A stretch of 64,000 nucleotides of DNA from Maribacter_C sp947494565 (GTDB taxonomy: Bacteria; Bacteroidota; Bacteroidia; Flavobacteriales; Flavobacteriaceae). The position numbers and the translations under genes were made by a program. This document shows positions 9,283-18,585 of the stretch, piece by piece. How positions within the stretch are numbered: position 1 is the first letter of the stretch; every line of letters begins with the position of its first letter. Location: positions 409,828 through 473,827 of the forward strand of contig NZ_JBLFEP010000006.1 of assembly GCF_047345415.1 (NCBI RefSeq). Direction: 5' to 3'. A model generated the notes under the pieces. The model searched no databases and was not told the origin of the DNA. It saw only the letters and a list, made by a program, of their open reading frames with translations.

Positions 9283-9933
9283 ATGAAAACTAAAATTTCC
9301 ATTATTATTTTTTTGATGGGGACTTTGTTTGCCGTCTTACATGCGCAAAGCAAAGCTTCCAAAAGAGTTCAGGTAAAAGGCACGGTTCTCGACGCCGAAG
9401 GTTTTCCTGTAAATAAGGGCTATGTTTTCGTTGATTCATTAAAAACAGGCTTCCGTACCAATAAAAGGGGGGAGTACAAGCTTAGAATTCCGGCAGAATC
9501 CAATCTCATCAGCATTTTCTCTAAAGAAAAAGGGATGCAGAGCGCGGTTTACAACGGAGAAGAAAGTGTTGATATTACGTTTCCTAAAATCACCAATATG
9601 ATGACCGAGAAGGAACTGACTGCATTGGGATACGTATTTGACACCGACGTATTTCGAAATAATGGAAAGAACGATTATTCCGAATACAATAATATTTTCC
9701 AGATAATCCGAGAAAAGTTTACCGGGGTCACCATCATCGATAATTCCTTATACATTAGAGGATTTATTGGCGGAGATCAAACTCCCTTGTACATTGTTGA
9801 TGGTAACTACGTGAGCGGTATCGGCAATATCAATGTTGATGAATTAAAATCGATCGAACTTTTGAAAGGGGAAGATACTGCCTTGTACGGGGCGAGGGGC
9901 GCTCCAGGGGTATTTATTATCACATTGAAATAG
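9283..9933 (+). CDS. Plug-only TonB receptor-like protein with CarboxypepD_reg-like domain
   Basis: A 216-residue exported protein: signal peptide at residues 1-22 (cut after LHAQ), a carboxypeptidase-regulatory-like beta-sandwich at about 29-100 (VKGTVLDAEGFPVNKGYVFVD), then a TonB plug-like segment at about 130-216 (PLYIVDGNYVSGIGNINVDELKSIELLKG, ending in ARGAPGVFIITLK). The plug motifs are those of SusC-type receptors, but the protein stops where the 22-strand barrel would begin, with a normal stop codon. It is probably a stand-alone plug protein rather than a transporter. It converges with the next gene, 5 bp apart. Confidence 0.75.
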   Translation: MKTKISIIIFLMGTLFAVLHAQSKASKRVQVKGTVLDAEGFPVNKGYVFVDSLKTGFRTNKRGEYKLRIPAESNLISIFSKEKGMQSAVYNGEESVDITFPKITNMMTEKELTALGYVFDTDVFRNNGKNDYSEYNNIFQIIREKFTGVTIIDNSLYIRGFIGGDQTPLYIVDGNYVSGIGNINVDELKSIELLKGEDTALYGARGAPGVFIITLK

Positions 9934-9938
9934 GGTTC

Positions 9939-10898
9939 TTAATTCTCGAATACCTTGAATTCCGCACCCATACCGTAATTTTGGTGTCCTGACTGTATTA
10001 GTTTCGATTTCGAATTGTAACTTTTATCGAAAATCTGCCACTTTTTATTATTCAAGAAGACACGTCGTACAAAGGTATGTTCTAAGGGAAGTGCATTGGT
10101 GAAGGGAAGCAGCGGTCGAAATGAAGTGGAGATTTTCTGTATTCCGCGGGCGGTTTTAATTTCTCGATATTGTTTGGTCTGTGCCAAGCGACCTTTAGAA
10201 TTTTCATAACCCAATACTTGAAGGGATACAAAAATTCCGTTCTCAGGTATATAAATAAATTCATCCTTAACATCGAGTTCAAAAACCTTGTCTTCGTTTT
10301 CATCTATGGAGAACACCATATTTTCGTAGCCGATTGGCTGACCAGGAAGTCCCCCTTGATTTTTATAAAAATTAACCCGAAAAATAGTCGCGAACTTACC
10401 TTTACCCTTGGTTTTATATTTTGTTTCCGCATTTATGGGAAGTAGGAGTTTTGAAATTTGAGAGGGTTTATCCTCATGGCGCTCGAATAACACGGCCACC
10501 TCACTTTCAACGGTCGGAAGCCATGAGGCAAATATATCTCCGTGGGTTTTCGGCTTTTGCTTTCGAACCTTGAATTTACCTTGTTTGGGTGCCGAAACCA
10601 CTACCTCGTTCAATTGTGAAACTTCGGGTTTGAGCAAAACATCTTTGGGCAGCGCTTTGGTCAATACCATTTTTTCGGCATAACCCATTGCAGAGATGAA
10701 CAAAGTGTCTACATCTTTGTAGTTCTCTTTTGCAAATACAAACCTGCCTTCTTCATCGGCGAAATTTCCAAGACCGTTGCCGAATGATATGGTCGAAAAG
10801 GAAATAACCTCTTTGTTGATACTATCGCGAACAGTAATCTGCTGTCCGTTAGTTTGAAAGGTAAGGGATAAAAATAAGATGATGATTATATAGCGCAT
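9939..10898 (-). CDS. CarboxypepD_reg-like domain secreted protein
   Basis: A 319-residue protein with a signal peptide (MRYIIIILFLSLTFQTNGQ) and an N-terminal carboxypeptidase-regulatory-like domain (about residues 20-95: TVRDSINKEVISFSTISFGNGLG and DEEGRFVF). The rest is a beta-rich domain of unknown role (about 115-319), common as a surface or periplasmic protein in Bacteroidota. It lacks a TonB barrel and a T9SS sorting signal. It is 37 bp downstream of the M20 peptidase gene on the same strand and may share its transcript. Confidence 0.7.
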   Translation of the reverse strand: MRYIIIILFLSLTFQTNGQQITVRDSINKEVISFSTISFGNGLGNFADEEGRFVFAKENYKDVDTLFISAMGYAEKMVLTKALPKDVLLKPEVSQLNEVVVSAPKQGKFKVRKQKPKTHGDIFASWLPTVESEVAVLFERHEDKPSQISKLLLPINAETKYKTKGKGKFATIFRVNFYKNQGGLPGQPIGYENMVFSIDENEDKVFELDVKDEFIYIPENGIFVSLQVLGYENSKGRLAQTKQYREIKTARGIQKISTSFRPLLPFTNALPLEHTFVRRVFLNNKKWQIFDKSYNSKSKLIQSGHQNYGMGAEFKVFEN

Positions 10899-10935
10899 AT
10901 GCTACTTAAACGTCACAAAAGCGCGTATAGTGCGA

Positions 10936-12432
10936 CTACTGCATTTTTGTGCTTAACAATCCATAGAAAACCCGAATGCCATAGGCAATTTGACCAATTC
11001 TCAAATTTTCATTGGGGCTATGTTGATTGTTATCCGGATTCACCATAGGAACAATGAAAGCGGGAATTTTCAATTCATTGATAAACGGTGAAATTGGTAC
11101 GGTACCTCCCATAATCCGAATTTGAACCACATCTTCATTTAGAGTGGTTTTCAAGGTATTCACCAGAAAGTCACCATACGGATTGGTCAAATCGGTTCGA
11201 AAAGCATCGGTCACATTGCCTTCTGTAATCGTCATGATTTTGTCATGGGCCATACGCTGCGCTCTTGTCGGAACGGTATCCATAATATGAAAGCCCTGTT
11301 TTTTGATATGGGTTTTGACCAAATCTTTTAGTTTTCTTCCGTCACTTTCAGGGACTAATCTCAAATCAAGTTCCGCTGTGGCGGATTCAGGTACGATGGT
11401 CCGGGCCTGATCGCCAATCCATCCTGATCCCAAGCCTCGAATGTTCAACGAAGGGTATTGCAGGGCCTCTTGATAAAAAGTGCCTACTTTCTCCGGGGTT
11501 TTGATTGCCAGGTTGGTATTGATCGTGGTGGCATCGTCGGGTACACTTTTCAAAACGGACATGGCATTTTCATCCAAGGTGATTCCATCATAATATCCCT
11601 CGATGCGAACGCGCCCATCGGCGTCTTTCATTGTTGCTAGAACTTGGGCCAACTGAAAGCCTGGATTCGGGGCATAGTTGCCATAATGACCGCTGTGCTG
11701 TGGTTTCACCGGACCGTGGGTTGTTAGAGAAAGGGTAGTAATGCCGCGACAACCATAAATTATGGTCGGCTTTCCCGATACATGAACCGGCCCGTCGTTA
11801 ATGACCAAAAAATCTGCCTCTAGTAACTCTCTATAGGTTTTCACGGCCTTTGGAAGGGGTTTACTGCTCCTTTCTTCCTCACTATCCAATATCACCTTGA
11901 TATTGAATGGAATTTCGACCTCGTTTTCATTTAATAAATCGATTGTATTCAAGAACATGACAATCGGGCCTTTGTCGTCCGATGTAGAACGGCCGAACAA
12001 TCGCCAATCATAATCAATATCCTCGTTTAGGTCTTCAAAAGCCTGATTCTTCCAATTGTCAACTTCCGGCGATTTTAATACCACTTCGTATGGATCGGGT
12101 TGATTCCATTTGCTGGGATCAACAGATTGTCCGTCAAGATGCATGTAAAACAGAATAGTCGGCTTACTATCCACCATCGGTAGAGATGCAAAGAATAAGG
12201 ATTCTCCTTCGGTGGCAAGAATAGAGGAATTGAATCCTCGAGCATTAAAAGTCTTTTCAAGCCAAGTGAGATTGCGATTGATGTCGGCATGGTCTAAGGC
12301 GTCATTCGGAATTTTCACAAAACTGCGAATCTCGTTTATGGCCTGACGAACTTGCCGTTTTAGTTGTGCATCTTCTTGCGACGAAGCGCTAAAGGCAGCG
12401 AGGCATAACGCCAAGAGAAATATTTTTTTCAT
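10936..12432 (-). CDS. Secreted M20 family metallopeptidase (dipeptidase-like)
   Basis: A 498-residue zinc-type peptidase with a signal peptide (MKKIFLLALCLAAFSASSQ). Metal-site motifs of the M20 clan are visible: YMHLDGQ (first metal histidine), GRSTSDDKGP (bridging aspartate), LDSEEERSS (catalytic and metal glutamates) and the late NNQHSPNENL histidine. The dimerisation domain lies in the middle. It probably hydrolyses peptides in the periplasm or outside the cell. The substrate is unknown. Confidence 0.88.
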   Translation of the reverse strand: MKKIFLLALCLAAFSASSQEDAQLKRQVRQAINEIRSFVKIPNDALDHADINRNLTWLEKTFNARGFNSSILATEGESLFFASLPMVDSKPTILFYMHLDGQSVDPSKWNQPDPYEVVLKSPEVDNWKNQAFEDLNEDIDYDWRLFGRSTSDDKGPIVMFLNTIDLLNENEVEIPFNIKVILDSEEERSSKPLPKAVKTYRELLEADFLVINDGPVHVSGKPTIIYGCRGITTLSLTTHGPVKPQHSGHYGNYAPNPGFQLAQVLATMKDADGRVRIEGYYDGITLDENAMSVLKSVPDDATTINTNLAIKTPEKVGTFYQEALQYPSLNIRGLGSGWIGDQARTIVPESATAELDLRLVPESDGRKLKDLVKTHIKKQGFHIMDTVPTRAQRMAHDKIMTITEGNVTDAFRTDLTNPYGDFLVNTLKTTLNEDVVQIRIMGGTVPISPFINELKIPAFIVPMVNPDNNQHSPNENLRIGQIAYGIRVFYGLLSTKMQ

Positions 12433-12590
12433 TTAAATGATAGTTCAAATTTCCAAGGTTAAAAGTAAGGATAAATGAAGGATTACATTTGATTTTTCGA
12501 AGGTTGTTTGAAGTACCAAAACCCCCCTTGAGAGTGCGGCAGTCTATTTTTTATCGAACCGTCTCTATAGTATGTTCGTCTATTATCCTT

Positions 12591-12628
12591 AAAAAAGGAG
12601 CCCTGATGTTTACTCAGGGCTTCTTTTG
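12591..12628 (-). terminator. Terminator of the giant secreted protein gene
   Basis: Read on the minus strand, an AAGAAGCCCTGA arm, a short loop and a TCAGGGCTCCTT arm are followed by TTTTTT. It lies immediately after the stop at 12630. The rest of the 12433-12590 spacer shows nothing supportable. Confidence 0.75.
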
Positions 12629-12629
12629 A

Positions 12630-15600
12630 TTAATATCTAATTATAAATGAACGGGTCTCCGTGCCAATTAGGGTTTGGAACAGGAGGTAGTAATATCCCT
12701 CTGGATAGCCATAAAAGGACAAGGTTACTTCTTCCCCGTGGTTTTGATCAAAAAATTGGGTTCCCAGAAACTGATTGTTTTGAGTGAAATGTTGAATTTC
12801 GACGGCCATACCCATATAATCGGATAGGTCAACAGTTAGGTTCCCCGAAGTAGGATTCGGATATATGCTAAGGTTTGGCGATGGCGGCGTCACCGTTATT
12901 ATTGAACTCCCTTGATAACCGCCATCATTTGTGATTGCCGTGACATCGATTTCCCCTGCACTTATTGCGGTTACCAGCCCTGTATTTGTATCGATTGTGG
13001 CAATATTCGGATTATTGGAAAACCAACTCACCGATTGGTCGGTTGCATTGCTCGGCTCGACTAATGCCAATAGTTGAAAGGTCTCGCCCACTTCCAAAGA
13101 TATGCTGGAAGGAGTTGCAAACACATTATAAACCCGTATTGGTGCTGCCGTTCCGGTAACCTTAATAACAACACTTGCTTGATAACTTCCATCAGTTGAA
13201 ACTGCCGTAATATCGATTTCACCTCCACTTATGGCAGTAACTAGCCCGGTATTGGGGTCTACGGTTACAATCTCCGGGTTGTTGGAGAACCAACTCACCG
13301 ATTGATCGGTTGCATTCGCTGGTTCGACCGTTGCCGTTAACTGAAAAGTTTCCCCGACGTTTAATTCAACCAGTGATTCCGCTATCAGAACATTATAGAC
13401 ATTTACAATGGCCGTCAAGTCCGTAACTGTAATAGTCGTGCTCGCCTGATAACCCCCGTCTGTTGAAATCGCTGTAACATCAATTGCTCCCTCACCTACG
13501 GCGGTGACAAGGCCTGTATTTGGATCAATGGTCGCAACCGCTAAATTATTTGAAAACCAACTAACAGATTGATCGGTGGCATTTGCCGGTTCAACAATTG
13601 CCGATAGTTGAATGGTTTCACCGACTTCTAAATCTACTGATGTTGGCGTAACTATTACATTGTACACCGGAATAGGTATTGTTGACTCTTCTACATTAAC
13701 TATGGAAATAGCCTGGAAGCCACCATCTTGAGTTGTGGCGAGCACAAATGTTTGCCCTACACCGGTGGCGATAATCGTTCCGGTTTGGTCTATTGTGGCC
13801 ACGGTAGGATCGTTGGTGCTCCAGCTTACCTCTTGATTTTCGGCATCGACTGGTTGAACATTTGCCGTTACCAAAAATGTTTGCCCCACATTCATATTTA
13901 CCGTTTCGGGAGAAACGGTGACTCCAGTGACCGCAACTGCCGTTCTTTGGACGGTAATGTTGCTTGTGGCCTGAAAGTTTCCGTCTGTAGTGGTGACGGT
14001 AATCGTCGCTATACCCTGAGCTATTGCTGTAACTAATCCATTCGTGTTTACCGTGGCGATATTAGTATCGCTTGAGGACCAATTTACGGAGGTATCATTT
14101 GCATTCGCGGGCACCACTGTCGCCGTAAGTTGTTGCGTATTACCTTCGAATAGCGTGACCACGTTCGGTGCGATAGTTACTCCTGTAGCATTGATTACAG
14201 CTCTTTCTACCGTGATGATCGAAGAAGCTTGGAAATTACCATCGGTAGTTGTTGCTGTAAGGGTCGCTGTACCTTGTGCGATGGCATTTACGAATCCGTT
14301 GGAATCCACTGTAGCAATGCTAGTATCACTTGAGGACCAACTTACCGAGGTATCATCGGCATCCGTAGGCACCACTGTTGCCATAAGTTGTTGCGTGTTG
14401 CCTTCGATTAAGGTAACGGTATCAGGCGTAACGGTTACGCTGGTGACTGGTATCGGATCGACGCAAATAGATGTCACCTTGAAATCATCGATTCCAGCTT
14501 CAATAATGTCACCTATGGTTGGGCCATCTGATGCTGAAACCCTGACAATTAAATTCGATCCGCTTGGAATATTGGCCATGGCCTCTGTCCATTGTGCGCT
14601 CATCTGAATGTCTCCATATGAGGCCAATGGAGTATACGTTGCACCTCCGTTTAAGGAGTATTCGAGCAAGAAATAATCCCCAGAATCATCTCCGGCATCG
14701 CGTTGTCCAAAAAAGTACCAAATGGATAATGTAGAATCGTCTTGAATGTTATAAACGGGTGATGTGGCAGTCGTTACCCCTCCATCGACATCGCTTACCC
14801 CAGCTGATGAATTCGTTGCAGTGAAAAAGGCATTACTTCCCTCTAGACTATGATCATCCTCCGGTTGGGTTTGTATCCCGGATGTTGTTTGTGCTGTAGG
14901 GTTTGCAATAACGAATGTTCCTGTCTGCGCTGTTCCAGAGGTAATCCAGTTTGTGCCCGAACCATTTTCAAAGTCGATAGAAACCGATTCGGTACCCTGA
15001 CATGGACAAGGATTAGCGCAAGACCCGCCACAATCGATTCCGGTTTCATCGCCATTTTGTATGCCATCAGTACAAGTCGGTTCTGGTTGGTTTTCCACTA
15101 TCTGAAGAAATTGGTTGATTTCAGGATTGAAAACTTCATCTACTGCCCCTGAAGGCCATCTGACCACTACACGATCTACCTCGCTATTTACGCCAATGCC
15201 GAAATGTTGTGTGAATGAATTGACGAGGCCATACCCTTCTCCTGAACGGACATCCCGAATTTGTATGCCCCAGGCACCGTATATTTCGACACGGGCCCCT
15301 ATGCCATTGATATTACTTTGGGTTCCCTTGAGTTGAATGTTCAGAAAGTTGTTCGAATTACCTTGGTTTAGCCAAATACGGTCTCGAGTAGATGTTGGTG
15401 AGTTCAATCCACTTGCATAACCTGCGTAAATATCCAAGAACCCATCATGGTTTAAATCGCCCACAGAGAAAGATTGTATTTGATTTGAATTAAATGGGTT
15501 TGCTGCATTCTGAAAGGTGCCATTTCCATTATTGTAAAAGATGTAGTGATTATCACCGGAAACCATCAAATCTAAGTGTCCATCATTGTTGAAGTCTCTG

Positions 15601-18038
15601 AAGAACCCTTGAATACCATAAAAATCCTGTGGGGACAATGTGGGCAATAATCCACTTCCGGCCGTGACTTCAGTGAAAGTTCCATTGCCGTTATTCCGCA
15701 TGAGGTTGGGCCCGGTACCATGATTAATGACAATTGCATCTAGATCACCATCATTATCAATATCTCCAAAATCCGTTAACCAGGTTTGATCTCCAATTTT
15801 AAGATTGGCTTGTGCGGCTACTTCTGTAAAATTATTATTTCCATCATTTTGCCAGAGCATATTGATTCGCCTAGGGTCACTACTACTAGTAACTCCTCCT
15901 CGGCATTTTGAAATATAAAGATCTAGATCACGATCGTTGTCGTAATCGACCCACATGCTGGCATAATTTCCCGAATCATCGCTGGTCGGCGTTGTTGCCG
16001 TACGGATCATATTCGCATTGAATGAAAAAGTTCCGTTTTGATTGTTTTGATAGGCCCTTGATTCGGCATCATCATGGCAGGCAAAAATATCGGCCCAACC
16101 GTCATTGTTAATATCCGCAAAATTGCTTCCTTGAATAAAAATATTCGAATTCTGAAGGGTGCTCATTGAGAATGAATTGTTTCCATTGTTGTTTTTGATG
16201 AGTTTGATATTATCGTAAGCGCCACCTGAGATGATATCATTGTACCCATTCTGATCGTAGTCCGCAATGGCCGTACTCCATTGATTTCTAGTACTCACTT
16301 GCCCAAAATTATAACTGTTGAATACTTGTCCGGCCCCATTCTGATATTGAATACGCAGATTTTTGGCCGAATTGAATTGAACAATATCGTCTTTGCCATC
16401 ACCGTTCATGTCGATGACGCCCATGGGTAAACCGCTATAGTTGTTTTGCCCGATTAGGCTGGTACCATCGGTAAAAGCGACGGTATTAGTGCCGGGGTTG
16501 GCATTGTTGACAATAATGGTAATCGTTTCTTGATCAGACCCAAGTCCATTACTAACGGTCAACGTAGCTGTATAGGAACCAGGACTCTGGTATATGTGAT
16601 TTGTAAAAGCTCCTTGGCCCGTAGTACCATCTCCGAAAGTCCAGGCATAAGTGAGCGTGCTTCCATTGGGATCAGTACTATCCGAAGCATCGAATGAAAC
16701 GTTTAATGGGGCCGGTCCATAGGTTGTTGAAGCGGAAATCATTGCGACCGGTAGATTTGAAGTGGTTGGTATCAAACTGTTGATCCAATCGGCGATAAGT
16801 TGAACGCCTTCGGTATCGACCACATCTTTTGCCAAAGGAGGCATTGCTATTCCTGTTTGGGTAGAGTTCATTCTAAAATGGGCCATGGAATTGGAAACGT
16901 CTTGTGGGATAATTACTTTGGGGTCATTAAGACCTTCATCATAAATCACATCTCCGTAAATAAGGTTCTGGTTTTCCAATGGCGTTGTATAGCGCGCATC
17001 GAACATGGCGATATTATCGACTTGCGGATTATGGCAACTGGAACAATTGACATCGAGATAGCCTCGTGCCCTATCTTCTAGTGAGGCGCTGAGGTCATCC
17101 TTGGCAGAAACGGCCATGTAATTGGTTACATTATTCGGTGTGATGTTTTCCGTGATGATACCAAGTTCACTGAAGTTTACTAATTGGTTCATAGCGATAC
17201 CGGAACTTGGATATACAATTGACTTGTTCAAGTTTCTCGTTTTTGGCCCTAAAACACTTCCATTTTGAGGAAAGTGACAAGAAGCACATTCGTTTCTACT
17301 AGGATAATGCCATGATTGTACAACTCCGTTTACGACGATGTCTTCATCAATAGATGCATTCAGTAGTATCGCATCGGTCTGCGCGGCGTTCCATTTATAG
17401 GTCAGGTAATAGTATACATCATCGTCTCCTTTCACTTCAAAACGCGTTTCCAATCGGTTTCCGGGAAACTCAAAGTGCTTGATAAGTACGGCTCCTTTTG
17501 GAAAGTCCCAGGCATTGTCAGGGGAAAATTGAATTTGTTCCGCAGCCGTGTTGTGCGTGCCGTCATTCGGTATGGCCATCCATCTTTTCTTGTCGGCCCC
17601 ATCGGACCAAAACGGTTCGATCATGTCATACGGAATAAGTCCCGGACTTGGTTCCAACGTAATCAAATTTGCAAAAGCTCCTGTTTGCGATAATAGGGTA
17701 GGAACCGCATTGTTGCCTACGGGTGTTGTTGTGGGAAGGTTGTTGTTCAAGAATTTTCCAATCGCTACCGCATTTATTGCTGGTGCAAAAAGGTTTTGCG
17801 TGGTTGCCTCACTGAATTTCGCGAGGTGATCCTTTTGGATGTCGATGGAGAAATCATTGGATTCTAAGGTGATAGGCGCTTCCAAAAAAGTTCCCGAGAT
17901 GCGATTTTCACTATTCGAAAGAGCTAAAAGCTCATAATCGGAGGTGTATACTCCGTTGTTTTCAGTCCGGAAGAAATACAATAGGCCTATTGCCGTAGCA
18001 AACGTCAATAAGGCAACAAAAGATTGCTTATTTGTCAT
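12630..18038 (-). CDS. Giant secreted protein: di-haem cytochrome-like, PKD, FG-GAP, UnbV, six BIG2, T9SS-A tail
   Basis: An 1802-residue exported protein with a hydrophobic N-terminus (residues 7-23). About residues 105-430 resemble the HNE_0200/SO2930-type c-type cytochrome family (GLIPYDMIEPFWSDGADKKR) with two haem-binding CxxCH sites, CASCH near residue 253 and CSSCH near 332. A PKD domain follows at about 440-520 (FGDGTTGQG), then FG-GAP/VCBS repeats at about 530-890 with DxDxDG-type calcium loops, then an ASPIC/UnbV domain at about 900-980 (GIGARVEIYG). Next come a cysteine-rich linker (CTDGIQNGDETGIDCGG), a jelly-roll-like region at about 1020-1185, six BIG2 Ig-like domains at about 1190-1710, and a T9SS type A sorting domain starting YPNPTSGNLTV near 1725. 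It is probably displayed on the cell surface. The haem sites suggest redox chemistry outside the cell, but this is inference. Confidence 0.88.
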   Translation of the reverse strand: MTNKQSFVALLTFATAIGLLYFFRTENNGVYTSDYELLALSNSENRISGTFLEAPITLESNDFSIDIQKDHLAKFSEATTQNLFAPAINAVAIGKFLNNNLPTTTPVGNNAVPTLLSQTGAFANLITLEPSPGLIPYDMIEPFWSDGADKKRWMAIPNDGTHNTAAEQIQFSPDNAWDFPKGAVLIKHFEFPGNRLETRFEVKGDDDVYYYLTYKWNAAQTDAILLNASIDEDIVVNGVVQSWHYPSRNECASCHFPQNGSVLGPKTRNLNKSIVYPSSGIAMNQLVNFSELGIITENITPNNVTNYMAVSAKDDLSASLEDRARGYLDVNCSSCHNPQVDNIAMFDARYTTPLENQNLIYGDVIYDEGLNDPKVIIPQDVSNSMAHFRMNSTQTGIAMPPLAKDVVDTEGVQLIADWINSLIPTTSNLPVAMISASTTYGPAPLNVSFDASDSTDPNGSTLTYAWTFGDGTTGQGAFTNHIYQSPGSYTATLTVSNGLGSDQETITIIVNNANPGTNTVAFTDGTSLIGQNNYSGLPMGVIDMNGDGKDDIVQFNSAKNLRIQYQNGAGQVFNSYNFGQVSTRNQWSTAIADYDQNGYNDIISGGAYDNIKLIKNNNGNNSFSMSTLQNSNIFIQGSNFADINNDGWADIFACHDDAESRAYQNNQNGTFSFNANMIRTATTPTSDDSGNYASMWVDYDNDRDLDLYISKCRGGVTSSSDPRRINMLWQNDGNNNFTEVAAQANLKIGDQTWLTDFGDIDNDGDLDAIVINHGTGPNLMRNNGNGTFTEVTAGSGLLPTLSPQDFYGIQGFFRDFNNDGHLDLMVSGDNHYIFYNNGNGTFQNAANPFNSNQIQSFSVGDLNHDGFLDIYAGYASGLNSPTSTRDRIWLNQGNSNNFLNIQLKGTQSNINGIGARVEIYGAWGIQIRDVRSGEGYGLVNSFTQHFGIGVNSEVDRVVVRWPSGAVDEVFNPEINQFLQIVENQPEPTCTDGIQNGDETGIDCGGSCANPCPCQGTESVSIDFENGSGTNWITSGTAQTGTFVIANPTAQTTSGIQTQPEDDHSLEGSNAFFTATNSSAGVSDVDGGVTTATSPVYNIQDDSTLSIWYFFGQRDAGDDSGDYFLLEYSLNGGATYTPLASYGDIQMSAQWTEAMANIPSGSNLIVRVSASDGPTIGDIIEAGIDDFKVTSICVDPIPVTSVTVTPDTVTLIEGNTQQLMATVVPTDADDTSVSWSSSDTSIATVDSNGFVNAIAQGTATLTATTTDGNFQASSIITVERAVINATGVTIAPNVVTLFEGNTQQLTATVVPANANDTSVNWSSSDTNIATVNTNGLVTAIAQGIATITVTTTDGNFQATSNITVQRTAVAVTGVTVSPETVNMNVGQTFLVTANVQPVDAENQEVSWSTNDPTVATIDQTGTIIATGVGQTFVLATTQDGGFQAISIVNVEESTIPIPVYNVIVTPTSVDLEVGETIQLSAIVEPANATDQSVSWFSNNLAVATIDPNTGLVTAVGEGAIDVTAISTDGGYQASTTITVTDLTAIVNVYNVLIAESLVELNVGETFQLTATVEPANATDQSVSWFSNNPEIVTVDPNTGLVTAISGGEIDITAVSTDGSYQASVVIKVTGTAAPIRVYNVFATPSSISLEVGETFQLLALVEPSNATDQSVSWFSNNPNIATIDTNTGLVTAISAGEIDVTAITNDGGYQGSSIITVTPPSPNLSIYPNPTSGNLTVDLSDYMGMAVEIQHFTQNNQFLGTQFFDQNHGEEVTLSFYGYPEGYYYLLFQTLIGTETRSFIIRY

Positions 18039-18079
18039 TTTGGTTTGGTTTTAAATTGGCCGGTTAGCGTGCCAGAATT

Positions 18080-18105
18080 GAATCGGGGTTTTTGAAATCC
18101 GATTC
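18080..18105. repeat. Inverted repeat upstream of the giant gene
   Basis: GAATCGG (18080-18086) and CCGATTC (18099-18105) form a perfect 7-bp inverted repeat with a 12-base gap, about 45 bp upstream of the start at 18038. It could be an operator or a leader hairpin. No promoter consensus was found beside it. Confidence 0.35.
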
Positions 18106-18264
18106 TGATGGTAATTAGTTTAAATCATTGAACAACATGTTATCAAATGAAGGACGCTATTGATATGATTTACATGCCGTTTTTGGAAAGTGAAAAGCTA
18201 GAAATACTCTAGCAGAGTAAGTTCAAATCATATGATTCTAAGTTTAGTTTTATTGTATTGTTAG

Positions 18265-18447
18265 TGTTTACGGCGCAAGATCGGTAAAGTGCATGGCTGG
18301 GTATTAAAACACAATCCGATTTTCGATGAACTGTCATTTTTATGGATAGATGGACAAAATCCTAAGGTTTCTTATGGGAGAGGAAATCAGAATAACGGTT
18401 TTTTTAACCTTTCAACGATTACAGAAATCGTGGATTTAAAGACTTGA
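18265..18447 (+). pseudogene. Short protein-like frame, possible gene remnant
   Basis: The only coding-like stretch found in the 547-bp gap between the giant gene and trpA. It is open for 60 codons after a TAG at 18262-18264, up to a TGA at 18445-18447. The translation looks like a real folded C-terminus (HGWVLKHNPIFDELSFLWID, later VSYGRGNQNNGFFNLSTITE). There is no ATG; GTG at 18289 is the only plausible start (52 residues). It may be the tail of a decayed gene or a small orphan gene. The family is not recognised. Confidence 0.3.
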
Positions 18448-18585
18448 GGTTTTGACAGCGCATGGTAGTGATAAGAGTTTAAACTCTGCGATAGAGGCCC
18501 ATGAAGAGCAAAGAAAGGGGCATAGCCAGCTGAAATTTCAAAGCAATAAAACGATATTCTTTAACTTATGGCACTGTTTCTGGTG

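Noticed and set aside
13000..14450. Direct repeats that could suggest an array or satellite
   Set aside because: They are explained by six diverged BIG2 domains in one protein; the spacing and frame match the domain, and there are no CRISPR-like spacers.
14044..14607. A 187-codon plus-strand frame opposite the BIG2 repeats
   Set aside because: It is a shadow of the giant minus-strand gene and repeats with the same period as the BIG2 domains.
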